64,000 bases of DNA from Burkholderia mayonis (GCF_001523745.2 NZ_CP013386.1:1302001-1366000); one strand, 5' to 3'; positions 19,289-28,754 are shown, counted from the first letter of the stretch. Notes: generated by a model not told the origin, from the sequence alone. Numbers and translations: made by a program.

Positions 19289-20841
19289 GCGGCGATGCGA
19301 AGCAATTCCGTGCGGCGCGCGGGGCGCAGGCTGGTCCTGCCGCGGCTCGCGTGATCGATCGGGCGCGCACCTCTGGCGTTGCCGGCGAGACGCGGAATAC
19401 GGCGAACGCATCGCATTCGGCATGCGTGCCTCGCGCGTCGCACGTGGCGCATGGGTCGATTGAGACAGACGCCGCGAATACCTCGCATACGACAAACACG
19501 GCAAACACGGCAAACACGGCAAACACGGCAAACACGGCAAACACGGCAAACACGGCAAACACGGCAAACACCGCAAACACCGCAAACACCGCAAACACCG
19601 CGAGCACCGCGAGCACACCGAACCCGAACGGCACGAACAACGCGACGACGACCACGTCCCCCCCGTCCGGCGCGCTCGCCGGCCTGAAAATCGTCGACCT
19701 GAGCCGCGTCCTCGGCGGCCCGTACTGCACGCAGGCGCTCGCGGACCACGGCGCACGCGTGATCAAGGTCGAACCGCCGACGGGCGACGAAACGCGCGGC
19801 TGGGGCCCGCCGTTCTTCGATGACGACGCGTGGTACTTCACCGGCGTGAACCGCAACAAGGAGGGGATCGCGCTCGACCTGTCGCGCGACGAAGGCCGCG
19901 CGATCCTCTGGCGCATGCTCGAGGACGCGGACGTGCTCGTCGAGAACTTCAAGCCCGGCACGCTCGCGCGCTGGGGGATGGACTACGAGCGCGACCTGCG
20001 CCCGCGCCTTCCTCGCTTGATCCATTGCGCGATCACGGGCTTCGGCGCCGACGGCCCGCTCGGCGGACTGCCGGGCTACGACGCGGTGATCCAGGCGATG
20101 GCAGGCCTGATGAGCGTCAATGGCGACGCCGACGGCGACGCGACGCGCATCGGGTTGCCGATCGTCGACATGGTGACGGGCTTGAACGCGCTCGCCGGCA
20201 TTCTGCTCGCGCTCGCCGAGCGCGAAAAAAGCGGCGTCGGCCAGTCGATCGACATCGCGCTGTACGACTGCGGCGTGTCGCTCCTGCATCCGCATCTGCC
20301 GAACTGGTTCGGCTCCGGACGCACGCCCGCGCGCAGCGGCAATGCGCATCCGAACATCGCGCCGTACGACAGCTACCGCACCGCGACCGCGCCGATTTTT
20401 CTCGCGGTCGGCAACGATCGGCAATTCGCGCGGCTGTGCGCGCATCTCGGCGTGCCCGCGCTCGTGGGCGATCCGCGCTTCGTCGACAACCGGAGCCGCT
20501 GCGCGCATCGCGCCGAGCTGAAGGCGAGCCTCGAAGCGCGGCTCGCGACTCGCGATTGCGAGACGCTCGCGCGCGAGCTGATGGGCGAGGGCGTGCCGTG
20601 CGGGCCGGTGCGCACGGTCGATTCGGTCGCGCGCGATCCGCACACGCTGCATCGCGGGCTCGTCGTCGAGATGGGCCGCTATCGCGGGGCGGCGTCGCCG
20701 ATCAAGCTGTCGCGCACGCCCGCGACGTACCGCAGCGCGCCGCCGACGCTCGGCCGCGACACGCGCGCGGTGCTCGACGCGCTCGGCATCGATGCGGCGA
20801 CGCAGGCGCGGCTCGTCGAGGCGGGCGTATTGAAGGAATGA
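19285..20841 (+). CDS. CaiB/BaiF family CoA-transferase with repeat-bearing N-terminal extension
   Basis: A family III CoA-transferase of 518 residues. The core begins around residue 131 (LAGLKIVDLSRVLGGPYCTQ), with the likely nucleophile Asp266 in GLPGYDAVIQAMAG. Before it is an unusual ~130-residue low-complexity extension. This holds a 9 bp tandem repeat coding for Asn-Thr-Ala (12 NTA units, then STA). Ordinary members start at the core. The start at 19285 is supported by the ATGA overlap with the upstream gene; a later start is possible but none with a clear ribosome site was seen. It probably works with the upstream dehydrogenase and downstream MFS transporter. Confidence 0.88.
   Translation: MSGDAKQFRAARGAQAGPAAARVIDRARTSGVAGETRNTANASHSACVPRASHVAHGSIETDAANTSHTTNTANTANTANTANTANTANTANTANTANTANTANTASTASTPNPNGTNNATTTTSPPSGALAGLKIVDLSRVLGGPYCTQALADHGARVIKVEPPTGDETRGWGPPFFDDDAWYFTGVNRNKEGIALDLSRDEGRAILWRMLEDADVLVENFKPGTLARWGMDYERDLRPRLPRLIHCAITGFGADGPLGGLPGYDAVIQAMAGLMSVNGDADGDATRIGLPIVDMVTGLNALAGILLALAEREKSGVGQSIDIALYDCGVSLLHPHLPNWFGSGRTPARSGNAHPNIAPYDSYRTATAPIFLAVGNDRQFARLCAHLGVPALVGDPRFVDNRSRCAHRAELKASLEARLATRDCETLARELMGEGVPCGPVRTVDSVARDPHTLHRGLVVEMGRYRGAASPIKLSRTPATYRSAPPTLGRDTRAVLDALGIDAATQARLVEAGVLKE
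19495..19611 (+). repeat. 13-unit 9 bp tandem repeat (AACACGGCA type) inside a gene
   Basis: Eight perfect AACACGGCA units (19495-19566), three AACACCGCA, one AACACCGCG and one AGCACCGCG. It is in frame with the CoA-transferase, giving Asn-Thr-Ala repeats. The unit length is a multiple of three, so copy-number change would not shift the frame. Confidence 0.95.
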
Positions 20842-20925
20842 ACGTGAGCGAACAGACGCGGCTGCCGAAACGAAGCGGCGGCCGCGGCTAGACGGTCGGC
20901 GCCGGGCGAGTCCGCGGCCGCGAGA

Positions 20926-20946
20926 CCGAAGGCGATCGGCCTTCGG
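20926..20946 (+). terminator. weak terminator-like stem after the CoA-transferase
   Basis: CCGAAGGC / GCCTTCGG arms with a 5-base loop, no T tract. It may reduce read-through into the transporter gene, or be incidental in GC-rich sequence. Confidence 0.35.
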
Positions 20947-21054
20947 CCGAACGGTCCGCGTCGCTCGTCCGGCACGGCCGAACCCGGAGCGATCCGGCCC
21001 AAACGGTAAAGGCGCGCGCGAGTCGCGCCACCGACGAGAATCATGGAGACAACG

Positions 21055-22386
21055 ATGACATCCCAGCACGATGACCGCGCCGACCGCGCGCCGGTCGGCC
21101 AGCCCGCGCGCGCCGCGCTCGCGGCGTTCGTCGGCACGACGATCGAGTGGTACGACTTCTACATCTACGCGACCGCGTCCGCGCTCATCTTCGGCAAGCT
21201 GTTCTTTCCGTCGAGCGAGCCGTTCTTCAGCACGCTCGCGTCGTTTGGCACGTTCGCAGTCGGCTTTTTTGCGCGCCCGTTCGGCGGCCTCGTTTTCGGC
21301 CACCTCGGCGACCGGATCGGCCGCAAGAAGGCGCTCGTCGCGACGCTCGTCATCATGGGGCTCGGCACGGTCGGCATCGGTCTCTTGCCTGCCTACGCGC
21401 AGGCGGGCGTGGCCGCGCCGATTGCGCTCGTCGTGCTGCGGATCGCGCAAGGCATCGCGATCGGCGGCGAATGGGGCGGCGCGGTGCTGATGGCGAGCGA
21501 GCATGCGAGCGCGGACAAGCGCACGTTCGTCGCATCGTTCGCGCAGCTCGGCAGTCCGGCCGGGCTGATCCTCGCGCTGCTCGCGTTTCGCATCGTCTCC
21601 GGGATGGAGCACGATGCGTTCCTGTCGTGGGGCTGGCGGCTGCCGTTTCTCGCGAGCGCGGCGCTCCTCGTCGTCGGCCTCGCGATCCGCGCGGGCGTCG
21701 ACGAATCGCCGGAGTTCGCGCGCTTGAAAGCGGAGCGGCGCACGGCGGCGCTGCCCGTCGCCGAAGTGGTGCGCAACGCGTGGCGCACGCTGCTGCTCTG
21801 CCTCGGCGCGAACGTGATCGGCGTCGCGGGCGCGTGGTTCGTCAACACGTTCATGCTGAACTACACGACGCAGACGCTCGGGCTCGACCGCGCGCTGATC
21901 CTCGATTGCCTGTTCGTCGTCGCGTTCATCCAGCTCGGCACGCAGCTCGCGTCCGGCTGGTTCGCGCAGCGCGTCGGCACGGGGCGCTTCCTGAAGACGG
22001 CCGCCGCGCTCGCGATCGCGTCGCCGTATCCGATGTTCGCGCTCGTGTCGACGGGCCGGCCGATCGCGATCGTCGTCGGCATCGCGATCGCGGTGATGTG
22101 CATGTCGAGCTCGTACGCGGTGATGGCGGGCTTCATGTCGACCGCGTTCGACGTGCGCGTCCGCTATTCGGCGATCTCGCTGTCGTACCAGTTGTGCGCG
22201 GCGCTCGCAGGCGGGCTCACGCCGCTCGTCGGCACGCTGCTCGCGCACCGCTTCGCGGGCCAGTGGTGGCCGCTCGCCGCGTTCTACAGCGCGCTCGCGG
22301 CGGTGTCGCTCGTGTGCATCGCGACGCTCGAGCGCGGCAGGCGGGGCACCGCGTTGGCGGGAAGCGGAGCGCTCGCGAAGCCTTGA
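21055..22386 (+). CDS. MFS transporter, metabolite:H+ symporter (MHS) type
   Basis: A 443-residue membrane transporter with about 12 predicted segments. Family signatures are TIEWYDFYIYATASALIFG (first segment), GFFARPFGGLVFGHLGDRIG with the MFS loop 2-3 motif, RIAQGIAIGGEWGGAVL and WRLPFLASA. Relatives carry organic acids, betaines or shikimate. ATG 21055 is chosen over 21043 because GGAGA precedes it by 8 bases. It lies 213 bases after the CoA-transferase and likely imports the acid handled by that set; this is inference. Confidence 0.9.
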   Translation: MTSQHDDRADRAPVGQPARAALAAFVGTTIEWYDFYIYATASALIFGKLFFPSSEPFFSTLASFGTFAVGFFARPFGGLVFGHLGDRIGRKKALVATLVIMGLGTVGIGLLPAYAQAGVAAPIALVVLRIAQGIAIGGEWGGAVLMASEHASADKRTFVASFAQLGSPAGLILALLAFRIVSGMEHDAFLSWGWRLPFLASAALLVVGLAIRAGVDESPEFARLKAERRTAALPVAEVVRNAWRTLLLCLGANVIGVAGAWFVNTFMLNYTTQTLGLDRALILDCLFVVAFIQLGTQLASGWFAQRVGTGRFLKTAAALAIASPYPMFALVSTGRPIAIVVGIAIAVMCMSSSYAVMAGFMSTAFDVRVRYSAISLSYQLCAALAGGLTPLVGTLLAHRFAGQWWPLAAFYSALAAVSLVCIATLERGRRGTALAGSGALAKP

Positions 22387-22616
22387 GGGCGATGCGCGAG
22401 GGGTGCATCTTGGGTGCAGCACGAAATGGCGAGGACGGCGGGCGCGGCGGCGCGGCGCGATCGCGTCGCCCAGCCGCGATTGCCGGACGCTCGCCGGTGC
22501 ACGGACGTGTCGACTCGCGGCCCGGCGACATGGCGGGATCGCGACGCCTGCGCGCGATGAAGCCGCGTTTGCCGACAGGCACGCCGGCGGAAGCAACGAT
22601 TCGCAAGGTGACGACA

Positions 22617-22630
22617 TCGCGAAATCGCGA
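22617..22630. repeat. palindromic repeat TCGCGAAATCGCGA, copy 1
   Basis: TCGCGA-AA-TCGCGA, a perfect inverted repeat, repeated exactly at 22688-22701. Both are preceded by GAC plus a purine. It is not a chromosomal parS sequence that I recognise. Function unknown. Confidence 0.6.
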
Positions 22631-22687
22631 CGCGATTACGTGATGAAACAGCGGATGCCGCAGCCTCGCCAATCTTCGGAGCGGACG

Positions 22688-22701
22688 TCGCGAAATCGCG
22701 A
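22688..22701. repeat. palindromic repeat TCGCGAAATCGCGA, copy 2
   Basis: Identical to the copy 71 bases upstream. A degenerate relative, TCGCGAAGTCCCG, starts at 22740. Confidence 0.6.
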
Positions 22702-22803
22702 AGCCGCGAAAACCACGAGCGCGAGCCGACGTTCCGGCGTCGCGAAGTCCCGGATGCTCGCCGCGCCGGGCCGCGGCGCCGCCTCGGGCGGACGAAGCGT
22801 ACG

Positions 22804-22843
22804 CACAAAAAAGCCTCGGACAGCAATCGCTGCCCGAGGCTTT
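22804..22843 (-). terminator. Rho-independent terminator of the argA-yggX transcript
   Basis: On the - strand a long stem with CCTCGG/CCGAGG outer and CAGC/GCTG inner pairs is followed by TTTTTT. It lies about 50 bases after the yggX stop. Confidence 0.9.
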
Positions 22844-22894
22844 CGTCCGACGTGCGGAAATCGGAAGCGGCGCCGCGCGCCGCGCGGCGGCGTA

Positions 22895-23170
22895 TCAGCC
22901 CTGCGTCGGCGGCACGTAGCCGGTCGCCTGGTCCGCGCCGTCGCCGAAGAAATACTTCTCGGTCTGCTTCATCAGATACTGACGCGCGCGCGGATCGGCC
23001 ATGTTCAGCCGGTTCTCGTTGATGAGCATCGTCTGCTGCTTGAGCCAGCCTTGCCACGCTTCCTTCGACACGCTCTCGTAAAGACGCTTGCCGAGCTCGC
23101 CGGGCAGCGGCGGGAAGTCGAGTCCTTCGGCTTCCTTGCCGAGCTTCGCGCATTGAATCATACGGGCCAT
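22895..23170 (-). CDS. yggX: probable Fe(2+)-trafficking protein (oxidative damage protection)
   Basis: A small cytoplasmic protein of 91 residues, the usual length. YggX proteins help protect iron-sulphur enzymes from oxidation. [18 protein letters not shown] carries the conserved Cys, and [21 protein letters not shown] plus [18 protein letters not shown] are family hallmarks. AGGAGAGG lies about 7 bases before the ATG. It is 50 bases downstream of argA and ends just before a strong terminator, so the two are probably one transcript. Confidence 0.96.
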   Translation of the reverse strand: MARMIQCAKLGKEAEGLDFPPLPGELGKRLYESVSKEAWQGWLKQQTMLINENRLNMADPRARQYLMKQTEKYFFGDGADQATGYVPPTQG

Positions 23171-23220
23171 CGTGTACCTCTCCTGTAATCGTGATCCGGG
23201 GGAAGGGCGCGCCGCGCCGC

Positions 23221-24597
23221 TCAGAGCTGCTTCATCAGCACGAGCGACTTGCGCTGCCAGTTATAGAGTTTGCGGCGGTCTTCGGGCAGATCGTCGACGG
23301 TCGCCTTCACGAAGCCGCGCTTCAGGAACCAGTGCTCGGTGCGGGTCGTCAGCACGAAGATCCGCGTCAGGCCGCGTGCGCGCGCGCGCTGCTCGACCCG
23401 CTTCAGGAGCCGCTCGCCGTCGCCCGAGCCTTGCGCCTCGGGCGCGACCGTCAGGCACGCCATCTCGCCGATCTTCTCCGTCGAGTACGGATAGAGCGCC
23501 GCGCAGCCGAACAGCACGCCGTCGTGCTCGATGACCGAGAAGTGATCGATGTCGCGCTCGATCTGGTGGCGGCCGCGCCGCACGAGCGTGCCGTCCGATT
23601 CGAGCGGCTCGATGAGGGTCAGGATGCCGCCGACGTCGTCCGGCGTCGCCTCGCGCAGGCTCTCGAGGTTCTCGTACGAGATCATCGTGCCGACGCCGTC
23701 GTGCAGGAACAGCTCGAGCAGCACGCTGCCGTCGAGCGATTGCGGAATCAGGTGCGCACGCGCGACGCCGCCGCGGCACGCGCGGATCGCATGCTTCAGG
23801 TAGAACGCGTCGTCGCCTTGCAGGTCGCCCGAGTCGAGCAGCTCGGCCGCCGCGTCGAGCGACATCTCGCGCACGAGCTCGCCCGTTTCGTCGACGATGC
23901 CGGGCGTTTCGGTCAGGAAGATGATTTTGTCCGCGCGCAGCGCGATCGCGGCCGCCGACGCGACGTCTTCCATCGACAGGTTGAACGCCTCGCCCGTCGG
24001 CGAGAAGCCGAGCGGCGACAGCAGCACGAGCTTGCGGCTCGCGAGCGAGTGGCGGATCGACTCGGCGTCGATCTTGCGCACGACGCCCGTGTGCGCGAAG
24101 TCGACGCCGTCGAGAATCCCGACCGGCCGCGCGGTGACGAAGTTGCCCGATACGACGCTGATGTGCGCGTGCGCCATCGGCGTGTTCGGCAGGCCCTGGC
24201 TGATCGCCGCCTCGATGTCGAGCCGCACTTCGCCCGCCGCTTCCTTCGCCGATTCGAGCGCGCGCGCGTCGGTGATCCGCAGGCCGTGCGAGAACGACGA
24301 TTCGACGCCGTGCAGGTTCAGTTGCTCCTCGACCTGCGGCCGCGAGCCGTGCACGAGCACGATCTGGATGCCCATCGCCTGCAGGAGCGCGATGTCGGAG
24401 ACGAGCGCGTTCAGCAGCCCGCGCTGCACGACCTCGCCGCCGAAGCCGACGACGAACGTGTTGTTGCGAAACCGGTGGATATAGGGTGCGACGGAGCGCA
24501 TCCAGTCGACGAACTGCGCGTGGAGGGCGGCTTCGTCGGCGGATTGCTGGGGCGCGACGCCCGGCTGGGCGGCGGGAAGGTCGGTTTGGGAATTCAT
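23221..24597 (-). CDS. argA: amino-acid N-acetyltransferase (N-acetylglutamate synthase)
   Basis: This makes N-acetylglutamate from glutamate and acetyl-CoA, the committed step of arginine synthesis. At 458 residues it has the classic two-domain ArgA layout. An amino-acid-kinase domain spans about residues 30-290 ([26 protein letters not shown]) and a GNAT domain about 310-458 ([19 protein letters not shown], the acetyl-CoA loop). The ATG is only 23 bases from the divergent hrpA start. No ribosome binding site is visible, so the message may be leaderless. The kinase-like domain suggests feedback inhibition by arginine, as in the family. Confidence 0.96.
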   Translation of the reverse strand: MNSQTDLPAAQPGVAPQQSADEAALHAQFVDWMRSVAPYIHRFRNNTFVVGFGGEVVQRGLLNALVSDIALLQAMGIQIVLVHGSRPQVEEQLNLHGVESSFSHGLRITDARALESAKEAAGEVRLDIEAAISQGLPNTPMAHAHISVVSGNFVTARPVGILDGVDFAHTGVVRKIDAESIRHSLASRKLVLLSPLGFSPTGEAFNLSMEDVASAAAIALRADKIIFLTETPGIVDETGELVREMSLDAAAELLDSGDLQGDDAFYLKHAIRACRGGVARAHLIPQSLDGSVLLELFLHDGVGTMISYENLESLREATPDDVGGILTLIEPLESDGTLVRRGRHQIERDIDHFSVIEHDGVLFGCAALYPYSTEKIGEMACLTVAPEAQGSGDGERLLKRVEQRARARGLTRIFVLTTRTEHWFLKRGFVKATVDDLPEDRRKLYNWQRKSLVLMKQL

Positions 24598-24604
24598 GGG
24601 CGGG

Positions 24605-24612
24605 ATTATAAT
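24605..24612. promoter_or_regulatory. symmetric -10 box ATTATAAT shared by argA and hrpA
   Basis: ATTATAAT is its own complement and so offers TATAAT on both strands in a 23 bp gap between divergent ATGs. The predicted start points fall at or within a few bases of each ATG. TTTGGG at 24585-24590 could be the -35 for hrpA. Confidence 0.65.
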
Positions 24613-24620
24613 GCGCCCCC

Positions 24621-27600
24621 ATGTCGAATGTACCTAAAAGTCCCGCGCAAAAACGTGCGGGCACGCCGGGCGAGCCGCGGCCCGCCGACGCGGGGGCGGG
24701 CCGCCCGCCGCGTCCTGTGCGGACCGCGCCCGCGCAGGACCGCGCGCCGCGCGCCGCGCGCCGTGAATCCGAATCCATCCCCCAGCCCGCCCGGCCGCCG
24801 CGCGCGCGCGTCGCGCCGAATCCCGTTCCGCCGATCACGTTTCCCGAGAGCCTGCCCGTATCGGGCCGGCGCGACGAGATCGCGCGCGCGATCGCCGATC
24901 ATCAGGTCGTGATCGTCTGCGGCGAGACGGGCTCGGGCAAGACGACCCAGCTCCCGAAGATCTGTCTCGCGCTCGGCCGCGGCGTCGGCGCGGGCGGCGC
25001 GGGCCTGATCGGCCATACGCAGCCGCGGCGGCTCGCGGCGTCGTCGACGGGACGCCGCATCGCCGAGGAGCTCGGCACGCCGTTCGGCGAAGTGGTCGGC
25101 TACAAGGTGCGTTTCACCGACAACCTCGCGCCGGGCGCGTCCGTCAAGCTGATGACGGACGGCATCCTGCTCGCCGAGACGCAGACCGATCCGCTCCTCA
25201 CGGCGTACGACACGCTGATCATCGACGAGGCGCACGAGCGCAGCCTCAACATCGATTTCCTGCTCGGCTATCTGAAGCAGATCCTGCCGAAGCGGCCGGG
25301 CCTGAAGCTGATCGTCACGTCGGCGACGATCGACGCCGATCGCTTCGCGCGCCATTTCGGCAGCGACGAGCGGCCCGCGCCCGTGATCGAGGTGAGCGGG
25401 CGGCTGTATCCGGTCGAAGTCCGCTACCGGCCGGTCGCCGACGACCGGCCGGCCGCCGTGCGGCACGCGGAGGGCGCGGCGTCCGGCCGCGACCGCGCGA
25501 AGACCGCGCGCGAGGCGGAGCGCGACCTGATGGACGGCATCGTCGACGCGGTCGACGAGCTGTGCCGCGAAGGCCCGGGCGACGTGCTCGTGTTCCTGGC
25601 CGGCGAGCGCGAGATCCGCGACGCGGCCGAGGCGCTGCGCAAGCACCATCCGCCGCACACCGAAATCCTGCCGCTGTTCGCGCGGCTGTCGGCGGCCGAG
25701 CAGGAGCGCGTGTTCAAGCCGTCGAACGCGCGCCGGATCGTGCTCGCGACGAACGTCGCCGAGACGTCGCTCACGGTGCCGGGCATCCGTTACGTCGTCG
25801 ATACGGGCCTCGCGCGCGTGAAGCGCTATTCGTATCGGAACAAGGTCGAGCAGTTGCAGATCGAATCGATCTCGCAGGCGGCCGCGAATCAGCGCGCGGG
25901 CCGCTGCGGCCGCGTCGCCGACGGCATCTGCATCCGCCTCTATGAAGAGAGCGACTTCGCCGCCCGCGTGCGTTTCACCGATCCGGAAATCCTGCGCTCG
26001 TCGCTCGCGTCGGTGATTTTGCGGATGAAGTCGCTGCATCTGTCGGCGATCGAATCGTTTCCGTTCATCGAGCCGCCGCCCGGCCGCGCGATCGCGGACG
26101 GCTACCAGTTGCTGAACGAGCTCGGCGCGGTCGACGACGACAACGCGCTCACGCCGCTCGGCCGCGAGCTCGCGCGCCTGCCGCTCGATCCGCGCGTCGG
26201 CCGGATGATTCTCGCCGCGCGCGACCAGCAGGCGCTGCGCGAAGTGCTCGTCATCGCGAGCGCGCTGTCCGTGCAGGACCCGCGCGATCGCCCGCTCGAC
26301 GCGCAGGAGCAGGCCGACCAGGCACACCGGCGCTTCGCCGACGAGCGCTCCGAATTCCTCCAGTGGCTGAAGATCTGGGCGTGGTTCGAGGAGGCGGTCG
26401 CGCACAAGAAGTCGAACCGGCAGCTCGTCGACGCGTGCCGGCAGAACTTCCTGTCGCATCTGCGGCTGCGCGAATGGCGCGACGTTCACTCGCAGCTTCT
26501 GACCGTTGTGCGCGAGCACGGCTGGCGGCTGAGCGAGGCCGATGCGACGTTCGAGCAGATCCATCTGTCGCTGTTGACGGGCCTTCTCGGCAATATCGGC
26601 TTCAAGGCCGAGGACGAGCCGCACTACCTCGGCGCGCGCGGGATCAAGTTCCACCTGTGGCCGGGTTCCGCGCTCGTGAAGAAGGCGGGGCGCTGGGTGA
26701 TGGCGGCCGAGCTCGTCGAGACGAGCCGGCTGTACGCGCGTTGCATCGCGAAGATCGAGCCGGAATGGATCGAGCGGATCGGCGCGCACCTGCTGAAGAA
26801 GTCGCTGTCGGAGCCGCATTGGGAGAAGCGCCCCGCGCAGGTCTCCGCGTTCGAGCGCGCGACGCTGTACGGGCTGACCGTCTATCACCGGCGGCGCGTC
26901 GCGTTCGGCCGGCAGGACCCGGCGCGTGCGCGCGAGCTGTTCATCCGCGGCGCGCTCGTCGGCGGCGAGTTCGACACGAAGCTCGCGTTCTTCGCGCACA
27001 ACCGCAAGCTGCTCGCCGACATCGAGCAACTCGAGCACAAGTCGCGCCGGCAGGACGTGCTCGTCGACGACGAGCTGATCTACGCGTTCTACGATCAGAC
27101 GGTTCCGGCGGGCATCCACACGGGCGTCGCGTTCGAGCGCTGGTATCGCGACGAGGTGAAGAAGAGCGGACAGCCGGAAGACAAGCTGCGCCTGCTGTAT
27201 CTGTCGCGCGACGATCTGATGCGCCACGAGGCGGCCGGCGTGACGACCGATCTGTTCCCGAAGCGCGCGACGATGGCGGGCGTCGAGATGGCGCTGTCCT
27301 ATCACTTCGAGCCCGGCGCGCCGCGCGACGGCGTGACGCTCGCCGTGCCGCTCTTCGCGCTGAACCAGGTCGACGCACGCCGCGCCGAGTGGCTCGTGCC
27401 GGGGATGCTGAAGGAGAAGGTGCAGTTGCTGCTGAAGTCGCTGCCGCAGAAGCTGCGCCGCCACTGCGTGCCGCTGCCCGAGTATGCGGCGGGCTTCGTC
27501 GAGCGCGTGGGCGCCGAGCGTTTCGGCGCGGGCGGCCTCGTCGAGGGGCTGATCGCCGACATCCGCGGAGAGACGCAGGTCGCGATGAAGACGCCCGATT

Positions 27601-28754
27601 TCAAGCTCGAGACGCTGCCCGCGCACCTGTTCATGAACTTCAAGGTGATCGACGAGCACGGCCGGCAGCTCGCGATGGGGCGCAATCTCGCGCAACTGCG
27701 TGCGGAGCTGGGCGCGCAGGCGCAGCAGCACTTCCAGAAGATCGCCGCCGCCGCGACGCTTGCGCCGGCGGGCGAGGGCGCAGGCATGGCGGCTGCGGCG
27801 GCCGGCGCACGGCCGGGCGCGCGCGGCGGCGCGTCTTCGCAAGCCGCCGCCCAGTCCGCGGCGCAAGCGGGCGCGGGGGCGGCCGAAGCCGGCGCGACCG
27901 CGCTCTACGAGAACCTGACGACCTGGAATTTCGGCAAGCTGCCCGAACTGCTCGAGATCCGCCGGCGCGGCGAGACGCTGTTCGGCTATCCGGCGCTCGT
28001 CGATCGCGGCGCGCATTGCGACGTCGAGGTGTTCGATTCGCCCGAGGAGGCGGCGCGGATCCACCGCGCGGGCCTCAGGCGCCTGTTCGCGCTGCAGTTG
28101 AAGGAGCCGATCAAGTATCTGGAGAAGAACCTGCCGGGGCTGCGCGAGATGGCGATGCAGTACATGTCGCTCGGCACGCAGGACGAGTTGCGCGACCAGC
28201 TGATCGCGACGGCGCTCGACCGCGCATGCCTGCAGGATCCGCTGCCCGCCGACGACGCGAGCTTCCACGCGCGCCGCAACGAGGGCAAGAGCCGCCTCAA
28301 CCTGCTCGCGCAGGAGATCGCGCGGCTCGTCGGGCAGATCCTCGCCGAATACGCGGGGCTCGCGAAGAAGCTCGCGCAGGCGAAACCGTTTCCGGCCGCG
28401 CACGCGGACATGCAGGGCCAGCTCGCGGCGCTCGTCGGCAAGCGCTTCGTCGTCGACACGCCTTACGCGCAGCTTGCGCACTTCCCGCGCTACCTGAAGG
28501 GCGTCGCGCTGCGGATCGACAAGCTGAAGGCCGATCCCGCGCGCGACGCGCGCCAGTTCGCCGAGCTGCAGCCGCTCGCGCAGCACTGTCAGCGGGCGGT
28601 CGCGCAGCGCGGCGGCGTCGCGGACGCGCGGCTCGCCGAGTTTCGCTGGCTGCTCGAAGAGCTGCGGATCTCGCTTTTCGCACAGGAACTGCGCACGCCG
28701 ATGCCGGTGTCCGTCAAGCGGCTCTACAAAGTGTGGGAGTCGATGCAGCGCTGA
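24621..28754 (+). CDS. hrpA: ATP-dependent RNA helicase HrpA
   Basis: A DEAH-box helicase of 1377 residues, somewhat longer than E. coli HrpA (1300). Walker A GETGSGKT is at residues 101-108, the DEAH box at 202-205 (IIDEAHERSLN), SATID follows, and QRAGRCGRVADGICIRLY is motif VI. Then come the helicase-associated and HrpA C-terminal domains. An Ala/Gly-rich insert at about residues 1040-1095 (27740-27905) interrupts the C-terminal region. HrpA acts on RNA and, in E. coli, rescues stalled or collided ribosomes. The ATG has no ribosome site and sits next to the shared -10 box. Confidence 0.96.
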   Translation: MSNVPKSPAQKRAGTPGEPRPADAGAGRPPRPVRTAPAQDRAPRAARRESESIPQPARPPRARVAPNPVPPITFPESLPVSGRRDEIARAIADHQVVIVCGETGSGKTTQLPKICLALGRGVGAGGAGLIGHTQPRRLAASSTGRRIAEELGTPFGEVVGYKVRFTDNLAPGASVKLMTDGILLAETQTDPLLTAYDTLIIDEAHERSLNIDFLLGYLKQILPKRPGLKLIVTSATIDADRFARHFGSDERPAPVIEVSGRLYPVEVRYRPVADDRPAAVRHAEGAASGRDRAKTAREAERDLMDGIVDAVDELCREGPGDVLVFLAGEREIRDAAEALRKHHPPHTEILPLFARLSAAEQERVFKPSNARRIVLATNVAETSLTVPGIRYVVDTGLARVKRYSYRNKVEQLQIESISQAAANQRAGRCGRVADGICIRLYEESDFAARVRFTDPEILRSSLASVILRMKSLHLSAIESFPFIEPPPGRAIADGYQLLNELGAVDDDNALTPLGRELARLPLDPRVGRMILAARDQQALREVLVIASALSVQDPRDRPLDAQEQADQAHRRFADERSEFLQWLKIWAWFEEAVAHKKSNRQLVDACRQNFLSHLRLREWRDVHSQLLTVVREHGWRLSEADATFEQIHLSLLTGLLGNIGFKAEDEPHYLGARGIKFHLWPGSALVKKAGRWVMAAELVETSRLYARCIAKIEPEWIERIGAHLLKKSLSEPHWEKRPAQVSAFERATLYGLTVYHRRRVAFGRQDPARARELFIRGALVGGEFDTKLAFFAHNRKLLADIEQLEHKSRRQDVLVDDELIYAFYDQTVPAGIHTGVAFERWYRDEVKKSGQPEDKLRLLYLSRDDLMRHEAAGVTTDLFPKRATMAGVEMALSYHFEPGAPRDGVTLAVPLFALNQVDARRAEWLVPGMLKEKVQLLLKSLPQKLRRHCVPLPEYAAGFVERVGAERFGAGGLVEGLIADIRGETQVAMKTPDFKLETLPAHLFMNFKVIDEHGRQLAMGRNLAQLRAELGAQAQQHFQKIAAAATLAPAGEGAGMAAAAAGARPGARGGASSQAAAQSAAQAGAGAAEAGATALYENLTTWNFGKLPELLEIRRRGETLFGYPALVDRGAHCDVEVFDSPEEAARIHRAGLRRLFALQLKEPIKYLEKNLPGLREMAMQYMSLGTQDELRDQLIATALDRACLQDPLPADDASFHARRNEGKSRLNLLAQEIARLVGQILAEYAGLAKKLAQAKPFPAAHADMQGQLAALVGKRFVVDTPYAQLAHFPRYLKGVALRIDKLKADPARDARQFAELQPLAQHCQRAVAQRGGVADARLAEFRWLLEELRISLFAQELRTPMPVSVKRLYKVWESMQR

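Larger units (their letters stand above)
22387..22894. other. intergenic stretch with two 14 bp palindromic repeats
   Basis: No gene supported. It holds two perfect TCGCGAAATCGCGA copies (22617 and 22688), a degenerate third copy near 22740, and the yggX terminator at 22804-22843. Confidence 0.55.

Noticed and set aside
19495..19611. CRISPR-like array
   Set aside because: The 9-base units are directly adjacent, with no spacers, and are in frame inside a gene.
19144..22617. 1157-residue open frame on the - strand
   Set aside because: Arginine/alanine-rich shadow of the dehydrogenase, CoA-transferase and MFS genes, with no domain and no start signal. Long antisense frames are expected at this GC content.
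22617..22701. Chromosome partition (parS) sites
   Set aside because: The palindrome TCGCGAAATCGCGA does not resemble the usual TGTTNCACGTGAAACA-type parS, and no parAB genes are nearby.
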